Shown piece after piece: positions 12,837 to 13,801 of a stretch of DNA of 13,801 nucleotides; position 1 is the first letter of the stretch; every line of letters starts with the position of its first letter. The stretch is from Synechococcales cyanobacterium PMM_0003 (lineage in GTDB: Bacteria; Cyanobacteriota; Cyanobacteriia; Pseudanabaenales; Pseudanabaenaceae), in contig CASBRC010000374.1 in NCBI GenBank assembly GCA_949128015.1, positions 1 to 13,801 of the forward strand, given 5' to 3'. A program made the translations under genes and the position numbers. A model generated the notes under the pieces. The model worked only from the letters and a program-made list of their open reading frames with translations, did not search any database and was not told the origin of the DNA.

Positions 12837-13700
12837 CTAGAACGCCGCGTTATTTTTTTTGCGAAGGCTAGAGCTTGGGGGAAGTTTGCTATTGCTCTGC
12901 TCGGCTTGGCGAGTGGCGATAATTGCTGAGGCTGTACTTGTGAGACTGCGATCGCGATAAGGAATTGCCGCACGAGTTTTTAAAAAAGCTGCTTCGGTTT
13001 CAGAGATCGGTGGTAATGGGGTTGGGGAAAAAGCGGCGATCGTGCTGGGGGATTTGCGACCGATGGGGGCGATCGCGCCAATTTGTAAACCTGCATTGAG
13101 CATGGCAGCGCGGACGGCGGCGGATGAGGAGTAAGTAACGAGGTAGCCGTTGGGTTTGAGACAGTTGGCTAAAAGCTGGATAAACTCTACTGTCCAGAGT
13201 TGGGGACAATGAGGCGGTGAGAAGGGATCGAGAAAGATCGCATCTGCCCATTTATTTGGGACTTGACTAATAGTTTGCCTTGCATCACCGATGAGGAGCT
13301 GTAAAGATAAATTGTCAGTGGTTACGGTTTGGGTAGCGGCGGCGGTTGTTAGTATTTCCGCGATCGCAGGTTGCCAGATATTTACTAATCCTGCTGCGAT
13401 CGCCTTTTGTGGGACTTCGAGATTATTTTCGAGGGCGATGATGTGCAGATCGGCGGTGCGATCTTTTAGTTCTGATACGGCGGCGATCGCGGCGGCGCTG
13501 TTGTAACCTAAGCCATAGCAAACATCAAGAATGTTGAGTTGCGTTTGAGTTTTGGCTTTTTCAGCAATTTTGGCAGGGATGACAAATTTAGCTTCGGCTT
13601 CGTATTTTGCGCCGTGAGCGCTATGGAAAGTTTCTTGAAATGTTTCTGACCAAAAGGTGACAGATCCATCTTCGGTTGGAAATAGTGAAAGCTTATCCAT
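12837..13700 (-). CDS. mnmD: MnmD-like tRNA (mnm5s2U34) methyltransferase
   Basis: This resembles the methyltransferase half of MnmC (DUF752), which methylates the aminomethyl group at the wobble uridine of certain tRNAs with S-adenosylmethionine. Visible motifs are the substrate-side N-terminus (DGSVTFWSETFQETFHSAHGAKYEAEAKFV), SAM-binding motif I ILDVCYGLGYNS (57-68), acidic E91 after the next strand, GDAR (138-141), the catalytic-region DAIFLDPFSPPHCPQLWT (153-170) and LKPNGYLVTYSSSAAVRAAML (181-201). There is no FAD oxidase domain, as in other stand-alone MnmD proteins. The C-terminal tail (265-287) is Ser/Lys-rich and probably disordered. The gene has five HIP1 octamers in 864 bases, the densest in the window. 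The start is ATG 13700. The terminator at 12786-12836 follows directly. Confidence 0.85.
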   Translation of the reverse strand: MDKLSLFPTEDGSVTFWSETFQETFHSAHGAKYEAEAKFVIPAKIAEKAKTQTQLNILDVCYGLGYNSAAAIAAVSELKDRTADLHIIALENNLEVPQKAIAAGLVNIWQPAIAEILTTAAATQTVTTDNLSLQLLIGDARQTISQVPNKWADAIFLDPFSPPHCPQLWTVEFIQLLANCLKPNGYLVTYSSSAAVRAAMLNAGLQIGAIAPIGRKSPSTIAAFSPTPLPPISETEAAFLKTRAAIPYRDRSLTSTASAIIATRQAEQSNSKLPPSSSLRKKNNAAF

Positions 13701-13747
13701 AATCTAGACGTAAGGGAAGCAGCAACAAATTAGAGTACCAAGTGATA

Positions 13748-13795
13748 TGGCTTCGACTCCGCTCAGCCATCGATGGCTGAGCGGAGTCGAAGCCA
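13748..13795. repeat. 48-bp perfect palindrome
   Basis: Bases 13748-13795 are fully self-complementary, centred on CGATCG-like sequence (CCATCGATGG) with no unpaired loop. Half-site elements include GGCTTCGACTCCGCTCAGCC. It lies 47 bases upstream of the mnmD-like start in non-coding DNA at the window edge. Similar TTCGACT-CGCTCAG palindromes are, from memory, dispersed repeats in several cyanobacterial genomes. It has no T-tract and is an unlikely terminator. Confidence 0.9.
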
Positions 13796-13801
13796 ATCTT
13801 A

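Overview
The window looks like a stretch of chromosome from a filamentous, gas-vacuolate cyanobacterium, possibly Pseudanabaena-like. I infer this from three things. The octamer GCGATCGC (HIP1) occurs 17 times by my count in 13.8 kb. The gas-vesicle genes are of cyanobacterial type. The order rplS–tRNA-Trp–secE–nusG–rplK–rplA–rplJ–rplL is the one usual in cyanobacteria. The species assignment is inference; the phylum is well supported.

Layout. Positions 1-243 hold the 3' end of a plus-strand gene that resembles the C-terminal part of a CheW domain. Next come minus-strand dgkA and ybeY, separated by two very long perfect hairpins, and then two small AT-rich minus-strand membrane-protein genes, one of them DUF3285-like. 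These two diverge from a plus-strand gas-vesicle cluster, gvpA-gvpC-gvpN-gvpJ (3399-6075). The cluster has a structured gvpA-gvpC intercistronic region that carries a 20-codon micro-ORF with a strong ribosome binding site. A symmetrical 59-base terminator at 6076-6134 closes the cluster and also serves the convergent gene.

From 6141 to the right end everything is on the minus strand. In transcription order these are an mnmD-like tRNA methyltransferase with its own terminator, rplS, tRNA-Trp(CCA), secE, nusG, rplK, rplA, an L10-type leader with an attenuator-like terminator, rplJ, rplL, a stand-alone hisE and a class A penicillin-binding protein. SecE (translocon), NusG (transcription elongation) and L11/L1/L10/L12 (ribosomal stalks) form the conserved translation block. 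The L10 leader is the expected feedback control point for rplJL.

The most unusual content lies in two places. The gas-vesicle cluster has an unusually long GvpC with a recent 18-residue tandem repeat and a linked C-terminal domain, a probable RNA-folded gvpA-gvpC spacer, and no gvpK/F/G/V/W after gvpJ. The intergenic spacers carry many long perfect palindromes, at least six of which share the same apex (GC, any three bases, GC) although their arms are unrelated.
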